In this document: positions 16,384 to 24,653 of the stretch, piece by piece | Layout: every line of letters starts with the position of its first letter | Numbering within the stretch: the stretch's first letter is position 1 | Origin: Paenalicyclobacillus cellulosilyticus | Lineage (GTDB): Bacteria; Bacillota; Bacilli; Alicyclobacillales; Alicyclobacillaceae | Direction: 5' to 3' | NCBI RefSeq assembly: GCF_014647315.1 | Contig: NZ_BMOY01000018.1 | Span: 1-55,380, forward strand | DNA: 55,380 nucleotides | Notes under the pieces: generated by a model | The model's input: the letters and a program-made list of their open reading frames with translations, nothing else | Databases searched by the model: none | Told to the model about the DNA's origin: nothing | Program-made: the position numbers and the translations under genes

Positions 16384-17519
16384 CCGCCATCGCCGTCCCG
16401 GCTGGCCGCGGCATCACCCGCACCCTGCTCCTGATCCGCGTCCGCGGCGAAAAATTCGACGAACATGTGCGCCCGGAACAGCGAGAGGATCCCAATCAGG
16501 ATGATGGGCCCGAAAAACAGCCCGATGACGCCCAGCCATTTCATGCCGACGTAAAGCGCGAACAAGGTGCTGAGCATGTCCAAGCCCACGTTGTCCGCGA
16601 GGATCTTCGGCTCGACGACATGCCGGACGAGGGAGATGACCGCTTGCAGCAGCAAGACCTTGAGCGCCATCGGCACATCGCCGACGATGAATGCGCCCGC
16701 CGCCCACGGGACGGTCAAGAGCGCCGAACCGACGACCGGAATGCTGCCGCACACCCCGAGCAACAGCCCGAGGATGACCGCGTAGGGCAGGCGCAACAAC
16801 GCCATGCCGACGACACCCATGGCCGCCGTCAGCAGCATGAGGATGACCTGCACCCGCAGGGTGCCGACAAACGCCCGCATCATGTCGGCGATGGCCGCGT
16901 CGACCTTCGCCGACCATCCCGGCGGCAATGCCCGCAAAAAGCGGCGGTACATCCGCTCCCGCCGGGCCAGCATGAAAAACGCCGCGACGAGCGAGATGAC
17001 GAGGACCAAAAACGTCTCGGGCAAATGCGTGAGGCTGGAGAGCAGGGCGTGCACCACACTGCGGAACCCGGACTCGACGGAGGTCAGCACCTGCCCTGCG
17101 GTGGTCTCCATCCCCGCCGCCACCTTGGGCGGCAGTTGGCCGAAGACCGTCTGTCCGCGCTGCATCTCATCCTTCAGCCACTGCTGCAGCGCGTCGAAGT
17201 TGCGGGCGATGGTGAGGCTGAGCTGGGTGGCTTCACGGGCAATCGCGATGACCGCGTAGACGGCGATGAGGAGAAACAGCGCGACCGCGCCGCCGAGCAC
17301 CGTCAGCACCGCGGGCACGCGCGGCACACCGCGGCTCTCCACCCAGCGCACCACAGGCAGCAGGATGATGGCGATCAGCCACCCGATGACGAACGGCTCG
17401 ATGTACGGCAGGACGCGGACAAACAAGAATGCCAGCAGGGCGAGGAGCAAAAGCAACAAGACGACTTCCAACACACGCCGCAAGTACCGGCGCATGCGCG
17501 CCGAGACGACGAATCGCAC
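16380..17519 (-). CDS. ytvI: YtvI-type membrane protein (AI-2E transporter family)
   Basis: This 379-residue polytopic membrane protein of the AI-2E/PerM family shows the typical layout: an N-terminal helix pair (VLLLLLLALLAFLFVRVLPY and VIGWLIAIILLPVVRWVESRG), a long soluble loop with LPETFLVLVISLVAAFFM following it, then a C-terminal bundle with GSIPVVGSALLTVPWA and PKILADNVGLDMLSTLFALYVGMK. In spore formers this subfamily is called the sporulation integral membrane protein YtvI; the transported substrate is unknown. The start may be the GTG at 17519 or the ATG at 17495 (371 residues, the same length as Bacillus YtvI). It is followed by the coupled DUF402 gene and preceded by a DUF5325-type gene. 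Confidence 0.85.
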   Translation of the reverse strand: MRFVVSARMRRYLRRVLEVVLLLLLLALLAFLFVRVLPYIEPFVIGWLIAIILLPVVRWVESRGVPRVPAVLTVLGGAVALFLLIAVYAVIAIAREATQLSLTIARNFDALQQWLKDEMQRGQTVFGQLPPKVAAGMETTAGQVLTSVESGFRSVVHALLSSLTHLPETFLVLVISLVAAFFMLARRERMYRRFLRALPPGWSAKVDAAIADMMRAFVGTLRVQVILMLLTAAMGVVGMALLRLPYAVILGLLLGVCGSIPVVGSALLTVPWAAGAFIVGDVPMALKVLLLQAVISLVRHVVEPKILADNVGLDMLSTLFALYVGMKWLGVIGLFFGPIILIGILSLFRAHMFVEFFAADADQEQGAGDAAASRDGDGG

Positions 17520-17539
17520 CGGGCTTGCACCACCCGTCT

Positions 17540-17722
17540 TCACCGGTTGCCGAGGGCGCGGCCGCGCAGCGCGAATCCTCCGCCCATCAGGCAGGCTCCC
17601 AAGAGAAACAAAGACACCGCGGCCACGCCGCGTCCCTCCGCCATCATGACGCTGGCGGCCGCGAGGCTGGCCATGGTGCACAGCGCCAGGCTCATGAACG
17701 TCAACTTCCACCACACGGACAT
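17540..17722 (-). CDS. DUF5325-like small membrane protein
   Basis: This 60-residue protein has two membrane helices, about residues 5-27 and 33-53, with short polar ends. Length and layout (an AEG-type turn between helices, then LFLLGACLMGGGFALRG) resemble the DUF5325 family often found beside ytvI in Bacillales. No function is known. The ATG at 17722 is preceded by AAAGGAGCG. It ends 20 nt before the GTG of ytvI, suggesting one transcript. Confidence 0.7.
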   Translation of the reverse strand: MSVWWKLTFMSLALCTMASLAAASVMMAEGRGVAAVSLFLLGACLMGGGFALRGRALGNR

Positions 17723-17777
17723 GGGACGACGCTCCTTTCATCACATCGTCCCTATTGTACCAGACGAACCCACCCGG

Positions 17778-18200
17778 CTACGCGGTCTGCACCTGGGGCA
17801 ACCAACGCAAGACGGCTGGCCATGCGGCGGCCGCGTCCGCCGCGACGACCATGCGGTGCGCGCCGCAGCGCCGGTACATCGCGCGCCGGGCGGGATCGCG
17901 CGTGACGACGATGATGAGCGGCACGCCTGCGTCATGCAGGGACTGGGTGATGAGCGCGGTACGGATGAAATGCTCGTCGTCCTGGACGATGGCCGCGTCG
18001 AATCTGCACTCGGCCACCGCACGCATCACGTCCGCGCGCCGCCCCTGCACGTGCAAGACCTTGTCGCCGTGCCAACGCGACAACTGGCTGTGGACATCCT
18101 CAAAGCAAGCGAGGACCCGGTACTGCCAACCTAAGCGCTCCGCTTCGCGCGCATAGGTGAGACCTTCCCGGCCAAATGCCGCGATGAGCAGATGGGTCAT
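17778..18200 (-). CDS. stand-alone TrkA-N/RCK-like nucleotide-binding domain protein
   Basis: This 140-residue protein looks like a single Rossmann-type TrkA-N (RCK-N) domain. The N-terminal strand and glycine turn (HLLIAAFGREGLTYAREAERLG) sits where TrkA proteins have GxGxxG, but only two of the glycines remain. The later segments FDAAIVQDDEHFIRTALITQ and HDAGVPLIIVVTRDPARRAM and YRRCGAHRMVV follow the usual TrkA-N order. There is no C-domain, and no K+ channel or transporter gene nearby. The ATG at 18200 is preceded by GGGAGAG. The gene has its own promoter with a perfect CcpA site over the presumed start of transcription. Function is unknown; the fold assignment is by pattern only. Confidence 0.6.
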   Translation of the reverse strand: MTHLLIAAFGREGLTYAREAERLGWQYRVLACFEDVHSQLSRWHGDKVLHVQGRRADVMRAVAECRFDAAIVQDDEHFIRTALITQSLHDAGVPLIIVVTRDPARRAMYRRCGAHRMVVAADAAAAWPAVLRWLPQVQTA

Positions 18201-18261
18201 GCCGCTTCTCTCCCTTGCCGTTCCATTCACCGAACGCAGCAGACGATCTGAGCGAACGCCC

Positions 18262-18286
18262 TGATAGCGCTTACATCTTCATTATA
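18262..18286 (-). promoter_or_regulatory. promoter with perfect cre (CcpA) site for the TrkA-N-like gene
   Basis: On the minus strand a TATAAT lies at 18286-18281. The 14-mer TGTAAGCGCTATCA lies at 18275-18262, and matches the cre consensus TGWAANCGNTNWCA at every defined position. It covers the expected transcription start, about 60 nt upstream of the ATG at 18200. A cre at this place is the classic position for repression by CcpA with HPr-Ser-P or Crh-Ser-P. No strong -35 is seen. Confidence 0.75.
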
Positions 18287-18304
18287 CACACCCGCGGGGA
18301 AAAC

Positions 18305-19051
18305 TCACAGGGGGCCTGCCGGCTCATGCCGGTGATGCACGAGCGGGCGCCGCGCGGCGCGGACGCGCTCATTTGCCAGATGGCGCATGAGCGCTTCCCC
18401 GTACGCGTACACCGCGTCGCGGGCCGCGGCGGGATCGCCCCGGACGACCGCGTCGTAGACCGCACGGCAGGCATCGACGCCGAGGAAACGGCGACGGGCG
18501 TCCTTGCCGGCGCGCAGGCTGCTGCGCAACACCTCCTGCAGGACGCGGACGGTGTTCTCGAACACCGGCTGGGCGATGGCTTCCGCCAACGCCAAGTAAA
18601 ACGCCAATTCCGCCGAGATCGCCGTTTCGTCGAGCGGATCGGCGCATTCCAAGTCAAACAAGCGCGCCGCCAGCAAGCCGGTGTCCAACCGCCGGTGGTT
18701 GCGCGCGGCCGTCCACGCCACACCGGCCAAAACGGCGATCGCCAAGCCGAGCAGTTGTTCGACGTGGTTCTGGCCGAGCAAAATCGCCGCCTCGAGGGGC
18801 TTCATCCACGACTCGACCACCACCCGCTTGACGTACGTGCCGTCCCCGGGGCGAAATTCGACCAGCCCCTGGCCGCGCAGGGTGCCGAGCGCCTCGCGCA
18901 CGGTCGCCCGGCTGCACCCGAACCGCACCGCCAACTCCGGCAACGGCGGCAGGCGGTCGCCAGGGCCGTACACCCCTGCCTCAATCAGGGCGCGCATCTC
19001 TTCTGCCACCTGCGCGTACAACGGCTGCCGGCAGCGCGAGCCACCTGCCAA
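18305..19051 (-). CDS. GntR/FadR-type transcriptional regulator
   Basis: This 248-residue protein has an N-terminal winged helix-turn-helix of the GntR type (YAQVAEEMRALIEAGVYGPGDRLPPLPELAVRFGCSRATVREAL, shown here in pieces as GVYGPGDRLPPLPELA and GCSRATVREALGTLRG, then GDGTYVKR). The rest is an all-helical domain like FCD, the effector-binding domain of FadR-type regulators. The histidines that normally bind metal in FCD are not seen: the usual EHRAI position reads VDACRAV. The TTG at 19051 is chosen, since GGGAGG precedes it by 9 nt. It lies downstream of leuS; target and effector are unknown. Confidence 0.8.
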   Translation of the reverse strand: MAGGSRCRQPLYAQVAEEMRALIEAGVYGPGDRLPPLPELAVRFGCSRATVREALGTLRGQGLVEFRPGDGTYVKRVVVESWMKPLEAAILLGQNHVEQLLGLAIAVLAGVAWTAARNHRRLDTGLLAARLFDLECADPLDETAISAELAFYLALAEAIAQPVFENTVRVLQEVLRSSLRAGKDARRRFLGVDACRAVYDAVVRGDPAAARDAVYAYGEALMRHLANERVRAARRPLVHHRHEPAGPL

Positions 19052-19157
19052 CGCAACCACCTCCCGGGACGGCGGCGTGCGCAAGGCGGCGCGCACACGC
19101 AGGCTCCGCCGGAACCCTTGGCCGGCGATGACGCGGTGCGCGGCCGGAAGCGCCGGT

Positions 19158-21635
19158 TCAGCGGACCACCAGATTCAACAGGCGGCCCGGCACGTAGATG
19201 GCTTTCACCACATCCTTGCCGTCGAGCCACACCCCCATGTCCGGGTGCGCCTTGGCGCGGGCCACGACGTCCGCTTCCGGCGCGTCGGCCGGCACCACCA
19301 TGCGCGCCCGCAGGCGCCCGTTGACCTGGATGGCGATCTCGACCTCCTCATCGGCCAGCCAGCGCTCGTCGTACGCCGGCCAACGCGCTTCGAACACGGA
19401 AGTCTCGTGGCCGAGCATCTCCCACAGCTCCTCACCCAGGTGCGGCGCGAAGGGAGCCACGGTGACGGCCAGCGTCTCGAGCGTGTCGCGATCCAGCCCG
19501 CCCTGCTCCGCCTCGTCGTACAGAGCGTTGATGTACTCCATGAACGCGCTGACCGCCGTGTTCAGCCGGAAGCTCTCCATGCGCTCGTGCAAGGTGTGCA
19601 GGAAGCGGTGGCGCAGCTTCTGCAGCGCCGGCCGCGCCGGCGCCGGCGACTTGGCGTGCGCCGCCACCAGGCGGTAAAACCGGTGCAAGAAGCGGCTGAC
19701 CCCTTCGAGGCCGTTGGTGTTCCACTCCGCGTCCTCCTCCGGCGGGCCGACGAACAACTCGTACATGCGGAGCGCATCGACGCCGAAGCGCGCGATGAGG
19801 TCGTCCGGGCTGACCACGTTGCCCTTCGACTTGCTCATCTTGGCGCCGTTGAGCGTGATCATCCCCTGGTTGAACAGGTGCTGGAACGGCTCGTCGAAGT
19901 CGATGAGCCCCAGGTCGTAGATCACCTTGGTGAAAAAGCGGGCGTACAGAAGGTGCAGCACCGCATGCTCGACGCCGCCGATGTACATGTCCACCGGCAG
20001 CCACTTGCGGACCGCCTCGCGGCCGAACGGCTCCTTGTCGTTGTGCGGGTCTGCGTAGCGCAGGAAATACCAGCTCGATCCCGCCCACTGCGGCATGGTG
20101 TCCGTCTCCCGCCGCGCCGGCCCGCCGCAGCGGGGGCAGGTGGTGCGCACGAACGACTCGATGGCCGCCAGCGGCGACGCTCCGGTGCCGGTGGGCTCGT
20201 AACGCTCGACATCCGGCAGCCGGACCGGCAACTGGTCTTCCGGCACCGGCAGGGTGCCGCAGCGGTCGCAGTAGATGATGGGGATGGGTTCGCCCCAGTA
20301 GCGCTGGCGGGCGAATACCCAGTCGCGCATCCGGTAGGTGACCGCCGCCTCACCGCAGCCGCGCCGCGCCAACTCCTCGATGATGGCCTTTTTGGCCGCC
20401 TCGTTGTCCATGCCGTCAAACGGCCCGGAGTTGACCAGCCGGCCCGGGCCGGTGTACGCAGCGGTAAGGGCCGCGGCCGCCCCGCCGCCGACGCCCGTCT
20501 CGCCCGCCTGCGCCCCATCCTCGCCTGCGGGTACGATGACCTGGACGATGGGCAGGTCAAACGCTTTGGCGAAGTCGAAATCCCGCTCGTCGTGCGCCGG
20601 CACCGCCATGATGGCGCCGGTCCCGTAATCCATCAGCACGTAATCGGCAATCCAGATGGGAATGCGCGCCCCGGTCAGGGGATGCACCGCGTACGCCCCG
20701 GTGAACACGCCGGTCTTCGTCTTGTCGACAATCTGGCGCGCCACCGCCGACTTGCGCAACGTCTCCGCCACGTACGCCTCGACGGCCGGGCGCTGGGCGT
20801 CCGTCGTGATGCGCGCCACCAGCGGGTGCTCCGGCGCCAGCACCATGTAGGTTGCGCCGTACAACGTGTCCGGGCGGGTGGTGAACACCTCAATCTCCGC
20901 GCCGGCCACGCCGGCCACAGCGAAGCGGATCTTGGCCCCCTCGCTGCGGCCAATCCACGCCGCCTGCATCCGCTTGACCTTGTCCGGCCAGTCCAGCTTG
21001 TCCAAATCCCGCAGCAGGCGGTCGGCGTACGCCGTGATCTTGAGCATCCACTGTTCCATCTCGCGTTTGGTGACCGGCGTGCCGCACCGCTCACACTCGC
21101 CGTCAATCACTTCTTCGTTGGCGAGTCCGGTCTTACAGCTGGGGCACCAGTTGATGGGCATCTTTTTGCGGTAGGCCAGGCCCATCTCAAACATCTTCGT
21201 GAACAGCCATTGCGTCCATTTGTAGTACGACGGATCGCTCGTGTTGATCTCGCGGTCCCAGTCGTACATCGCAGCGATCTCTTCCAGCTGCCGCTTGAAG
21301 TTGGCGATGTTGCGCGCCGTCGACACGGCGGGATGGATGCCCTTTTTGATGGCGTCGTTTTCCGCCGGCAGGCCGAACGCGTCCCAGCCCATGGGGTGCA
21401 GGACTTCGTAGCCTTGCAATTTCTTGTAGCGGGCCCATACGTCGGAGATGGTGTACCCTCGCCAGTGTCCGACGTGCAACCCGCTGCCGGACGGGTACGG
21501 GAACATGTCGAGGCAGTAGTACTTCGGCTTGCCGCTATCCTCGCGCACCCGGTGCGCCCCGGTCTCCTGCCAGCGCTTTCGCCATTTGCGCTCGATGTCC
21601 TGAGGTCTGTACTCTAGTTGGACTCCGTCAGCCAT
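19158..21635 (-). CDS. leuS: leucyl-tRNA synthetase
   Basis: This 825-residue class I synthetase charges tRNA-Leu. It carries the HIGH-type motif HVGH (54-57) after FPYPSGSGL, the KMSKS motif (599-603), a zinc-type cluster CPSC...CERC in the editing region border and a second CPRCGG...CPQ-type segment. A Gly/Ala-rich insert (TGVGGGAAAALTAAY) within the catalytic core is unusual. The ATG at 21635 is preceded by GGAGGAATTC. The upstream gene mutY ends only 43 bp away, so there is no room for a T-box leader, and leuS must be controlled differently here from the common Bacillus arrangement. Confidence 0.98.
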   Translation of the reverse strand: MADGVQLEYRPQDIERKWRKRWQETGAHRVREDSGKPKYYCLDMFPYPSGSGLHVGHWRGYTISDVWARYKKLQGYEVLHPMGWDAFGLPAENDAIKKGIHPAVSTARNIANFKRQLEEIAAMYDWDREINTSDPSYYKWTQWLFTKMFEMGLAYRKKMPINWCPSCKTGLANEEVIDGECERCGTPVTKREMEQWMLKITAYADRLLRDLDKLDWPDKVKRMQAAWIGRSEGAKIRFAVAGVAGAEIEVFTTRPDTLYGATYMVLAPEHPLVARITTDAQRPAVEAYVAETLRKSAVARQIVDKTKTGVFTGAYAVHPLTGARIPIWIADYVLMDYGTGAIMAVPAHDERDFDFAKAFDLPIVQVIVPAGEDGAQAGETGVGGGAAAALTAAYTGPGRLVNSGPFDGMDNEAAKKAIIEELARRGCGEAAVTYRMRDWVFARQRYWGEPIPIIYCDRCGTLPVPEDQLPVRLPDVERYEPTGTGASPLAAIESFVRTTCPRCGGPARRETDTMPQWAGSSWYFLRYADPHNDKEPFGREAVRKWLPVDMYIGGVEHAVLHLLYARFFTKVIYDLGLIDFDEPFQHLFNQGMITLNGAKMSKSKGNVVSPDDLIARFGVDALRMYELFVGPPEEDAEWNTNGLEGVSRFLHRFYRLVAAHAKSPAPARPALQKLRHRFLHTLHERMESFRLNTAVSAFMEYINALYDEAEQGGLDRDTLETLAVTVAPFAPHLGEELWEMLGHETSVFEARWPAYDERWLADEEVEIAIQVNGRLRARMVVPADAPEADVVARAKAHPDMGVWLDGKDVVKAIYVPGRLLNLVVR

Positions 21636-21678
21636 CCGCGAATTCCTCCATCGTCTCTAGGTCACGCCTTCTATGGGA

Positions 21679-22824
21679 TCACGGCACGAGCCGCGCCAAC
21701 AGCCGTTCATACACGCGCGGCCAGGCCAACCTGGGCACATCCGCGAACGCGATCCACTGCCGCCTTGGCCCCGCCGCCGGGATGTCCGCAAAACCGCCGT
21801 CTGCGCCGCGCGCCCACGTTCCTTCCCGCACCGCAGAGAGCGGTTCTCGTACCGGATCCGCCGGCCGGTAGACCACCACGTCCCACTCGAGATGGGTGAA
21901 TACGTGGCGCGCCTCTGCCACGGGCACGAACCCGCCGTCCCGCAGGACGCCGGGATCCCCGGTAAGTTCCGCATACAGCCGCGCCAAATCCGCCGTGTCG
22001 CGGGCCAGCCGCTGCCGGTCCCTTGCGCCGGCCTCCCGCTCCACCTGCGGCAACTGCCACATCCCGGCCAACAGCCCTTGTGCTGGGCGCCTTTCCACCA
22101 ATATACGCCTGTCGTGCTCCAACCACAAGGCCGCGACCTCCACCCGGCGCCGCGGGCGCTTTTCCGCCCGCACCGGCAACTCCTCCGCCCGGCCCTGCAC
22201 CCGGGCCGCGCACGTGGGCGCGAGCGGGCACTCGCCGCACCGTGGACTGCGCGGCGTACAGACGACGGCACCCAACTCCATCAACGCCTGCGTCAGCTCG
22301 GACGGACGCGCACACGCCAGCCAGACGCGCACCTCGTCCGCGATCCGCCGCTTGACCGGGGCGCGATCGACCGGCTCGGCCAAGGCGAGGTAGCGGGCCA
22401 TCACCCGCAGGACGTTGCCGTCGACGGCCGGCACCGGCAAATCCCAGGCGATGCTGCACACGGCGCCCACGGTGTACGGGCCGACGCCCGGCAAACGGGC
22501 GATGGCCGCGGGCGATGGCGGAAACGCGCCTCCGTAGTCGGCGACGACAGCCTGGGCCGCCCGGTGGAGGTGGCGCGCCCGCCGGTAGTAGCCGAGGCCC
22601 TGCCACAGCTTCAACACCTCGTCCTCCGCGGCGGCCGCCAAATCGCGGACGGTGGGGAACCGCCGCAAAAACCGTTCGTAATACGGGACGACCGTTTCGA
22701 CGCGGGTCTGTTGCAGCATCGTCTCACTGACCAAGATGGCGTATGGATCGCGCGTCTGCCGCCACGGGAGGCGGCGGTGGTGCGCACGGTACCAAGCGAC
22801 GAGCACTTGCGCAGGATGTGGCAT
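21679..22824 (-). CDS. mutY: adenine DNA glycosylase
   Basis: This enzyme removes adenine mispaired with 8-oxoguanine. The 381-residue protein has the catalytic glutamate E34 in SETMLQQT, the helix-hairpin-helix LPGVGPYTVGA, the catalytic aspartate D135 in VDGNVLR, and the iron-sulfur motif C189-X6-C196-X2-C199-X5-C205. A C-terminal nudix-like domain (residues about 230-370) recognises 8-oxoguanine. The ATG at 22824 is preceded by CGGAGGAATTG. The gene diverges from a 73-residue unknown and is followed by leuS on the same strand. Confidence 0.97.
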   Translation of the reverse strand: MPHPAQVLVAWYRAHHRRLPWRQTRDPYAILVSETMLQQTRVETVVPYYERFLRRFPTVRDLAAAAEDEVLKLWQGLGYYRRARHLHRAAQAVVADYGGAFPPSPAAIARLPGVGPYTVGAVCSIAWDLPVPAVDGNVLRVMARYLALAEPVDRAPVKRRIADEVRVWLACARPSELTQALMELGAVVCTPRSPRCGECPLAPTCAARVQGRAEELPVRAEKRPRRRVEVAALWLEHDRRILVERRPAQGLLAGMWQLPQVEREAGARDRQRLARDTADLARLYAELTGDPGVLRDGGFVPVAEARHVFTHLEWDVVVYRPADPVREPLSAVREGTWARGADGGFADIPAAGPRRQWIAFADVPRLAWPRVYERLLARLVP

Positions 22825-22872
22825 GCGTACAATTCCTCCGAGTGGTTACAATACGCGCGGGAGGTGCTGGCC

Positions 22873-23094
22873 ATGTGGGAAGTCGTGAACGGGATGACGG
22901 ATCGCGTACGCCATCGGTTCGTGCCCGCCAGACGGCCAAACGTCGCCGCGATGACCGCCGCCGCACTCGTCGGCGCGAGCGTCGGCATCGCCGCCTGGGA
23001 GACGCTGCGGCGCGCCCAGTTGTGGGGCCGCAACAGCGCGGACGCACAAGCGCAGCGAATCGCGGAAGAGGTCATGGATTCGCTGGAGGAATGA
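22873..23094 (+). CDS. 73-residue hypothetical protein with one hydrophobic segment
   Basis: I do not recognise this protein. It starts MWEVVNGMTDRVRHRFVPAR, has a weakly hydrophobic segment at about residues 24-41 (AAMTAAALVGASVGIAAW) and an acidic tail (AQRIAEEVMDSLEE). The ATG at 22873 has GGGAGGTG 5 nt upstream. The open frame continues leftward antisense to mutY, but that part has no coding logic. It is divergent from mutY and convergent with a DUF402 gene. Small proteins of this shape occur near mutY in other spore formers, but I cannot name the family. Confidence 0.65.
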   Translation: MWEVVNGMTDRVRHRFVPARRPNVAAMTAAALVGASVGIAAWETLRRAQLWGRNSADAQAQRIAEEVMDSLEE

Positions 23095-23164
23095 TCCCGA
23101 CCATCACGGTTCCGCAGTCAGCCGGTGGGCACGCCTTTGCCCGCCTCCCGCGCCGCCCAAGGAT

Positions 23165-23186
23165 GGAGCCAGCCGCGGCTGGCTCC
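23165..23186. terminator. 22-bp GC-rich palindrome between convergent genes
   Basis: GGAGCCAGCCG is followed directly by its reverse complement, giving a perfect 22-bp palindrome. It lies in the 120-bp gap between the convergent 73-residue gene and the DUF402 gene. No T-run follows on either strand, so it may be a weak or factor-assisted bidirectional terminator. Confidence 0.45.
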
Positions 23187-23214
23187 GCGCCGGGCGGCCG
23201 CACGGGTGCCGTCC

Positions 23215-23730
23215 TCACAACGTCCGCCGATGCACCCCGTACTTTTGCTTCCACACCGCGTAGGACAAACGGCTGCGTTTGAACGCATCGACGAACCGCT
23301 GGGTGTTTTCGAGCACGCGCTTGGCTTCCATCGGACTGACCTGGCGCGAGAACACCGCCTCACCAAACTCCTCCAGGTCGATGATGTGGTAATACGAGCG
23401 CTCGTAGATCAGCACGTCCACATACATGTCCTCGATGTAGATGAAATCCTGGTCTTCCCACACCTTGACGAGGTCCACATAGTGGTCGAAGCGCAGGCGC
23501 GGGTGTTTCACCGGCACCCCGTCGTTGATGCACGTGCTGACACCGATTCCCCAGTGAGGGTAGATCTCACGCAGGTGGTGCGTGTATCCGCTCTCGAAGG
23601 ACGGCCGCTGGATGGTGATGAGCCCTGGTCTGCGCGACAGTTTCTCAATCACGAACGGTTCATTCGTTCGGTCGATGCCCCGTTCTTCCCGTTTGTGAAT
23701 CTGCTGAACCCGACCTGTCCGCAGCGCCAT
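23215..23730 (-). CDS. DUF402 domain protein (second copy)
   Basis: This 171-residue protein has the core pattern of DUF402: VWEDQDFIYIEDMYVDVLIYE, then YYHIIDLEEFGEAVFSRQVSP and a C-terminal helix region that ends KRSRLSYAVWKQKYG. It lacks the YYCN motif of the YgaC type seen at 15889-16383 and instead carries a longer N-terminus (FVIEKLSRRPGLITIQRPSF). Function is unknown; related folds hydrolyse nucleotides. The ATG at 23730 has GGGGGGAT 10 nt upstream. A candidate promoter, TTGTTC with 17 bp to TACTTT, lies upstream on the same strand. It stands alone. Confidence 0.75.
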   Translation of the reverse strand: MALRTGRVQQIHKREERGIDRTNEPFVIEKLSRRPGLITIQRPSFESGYTHHLREIYPHWGIGVSTCINDGVPVKHPRLRFDHYVDLVKVWEDQDFIYIEDMYVDVLIYERSYYHIIDLEEFGEAVFSRQVSPMEAKRVLENTQRFVDAFKRSRLSYAVWKQKYGVHRRTL

Positions 23731-23827
23731 CCGTCGCCATATCCCCCCTGCGGAAAATCCTGTCTACCTTATAAAGTACCATGTTCAAGCCGTGCGAACA
23801 ACAAAGGGGGGGACAAAGGGGATTGGC

Positions 23828-24475
23828 TCAACGCCGGCGCGGACGCCACACGCCGCCCCGGTGCGGCCGAAACCGTTTTGGCCGGCGGAAGGGGAAGCGC
23901 AGGCGGGCGGACGCCGTGCCGGAGGCCAGCGTGAGGGAGGGTGAAGAACCCGCGGGCACATGCGGCTGCGGCCCCGGCGCGCTGCGGAAACGGACGCGCC
24001 GCGGCGGCTGGATCGGCCATCCTCGCGCCCCAAACCGCCGCTTTTGCAGGCGTTGGCGCCGGCGGGCCAGCAAGCCCACGCCCAGCGCCAGCGCCGCCAG
24101 GGTGGAAAGCAGGTACGGAAGCGGTATGGCACCATACGGCTCGGCGAAGGTGAGTGTTCCCGCCGTATGGCCTTCAATCACGACAAAGCGGCCGTCGGCG
24201 TCGAACGTGTGCGCCGACGGCGGCTCCACCACGGTCTCGCCCGCTTTGTCGTTGTAAAAGCGCAGATACCCCTCCTCGTCCTCACCGCCGTACTTCCAGT
24301 CGTCAATCACCGGTTCCCCGATGGTCGCCTCGTGGTAAAAGGGGTTGACGTTCTGAAAGGGGTACAGCACGTGGATCATCAAGGCGAGGGTTGCCGCCGC
24401 CATCCCGCCCCCGAGTGCCAGGCGCCAAGGGTGCAGCGGGTGAACGGCGCGCCTGCGGAACCGCCTGCCGGCCAT
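23828..24475 (-). CDS. hypothetical membrane protein with two helices
   Basis: I do not recognise this 215-residue protein. It has a basic N-terminus (MAGRRFRRRAVHPLHPWR), a first membrane helix at about 20-36 (ALGGGMAAATLALMIHVLYP), an extracytoplasmic domain of about 90 residues (acidic, EPVIDDWKYGGEDEEGYLRF), a second helix at about 120-140, and a basic, proline-rich cytoplasmic tail of about 70 residues. The ATG at 24475 is preceded by GGAGGCGGTAGGG. It follows crh on the same strand after a 178-bp gap. Confidence 0.6.
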   Translation of the reverse strand: MAGRRFRRRAVHPLHPWRLALGGGMAAATLALMIHVLYPFQNVNPFYHEATIGEPVIDDWKYGGEDEEGYLRFYNDKAGETVVEPPSAHTFDADGRFVVIEGHTAGTLTFAEPYGAIPLPYLLSTLAALALGVGLLARRRQRLQKRRFGARGWPIQPPRRVRFRSAPGPQPHVPAGSSPSLTLASGTASARLRFPFRRPKRFRPHRGGVWRPRRR

Positions 24476-24653
24476 CCCTACCGCCTCCTGCAGCCAGGCC
24501 CAGCCGGACTCTGCGGACCCCTGTGCCCGGCGGACTCCAAGTTCGAGGATCACTTTATGCCCTGGATGTCCGCCGGAGAACCGGATGCCTGACCCGCAGG
24601 GATGAATGCGCTTTCTTCCGTATGCGTACAGCCCCGTCCCGGGGCGCGCGGGA

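Noticed and set aside
18681-21617. 978-codon open frame on the plus strand
   Set aside because: Antisense over leuS; composition is His/Arg/Gln rich with no domain.
21636-21678. Possible T-box leader for leuS
   Set aside because: The gap to mutY is only 43 bp and contains no specifier or antiterminator; argS likewise has only a short leader.
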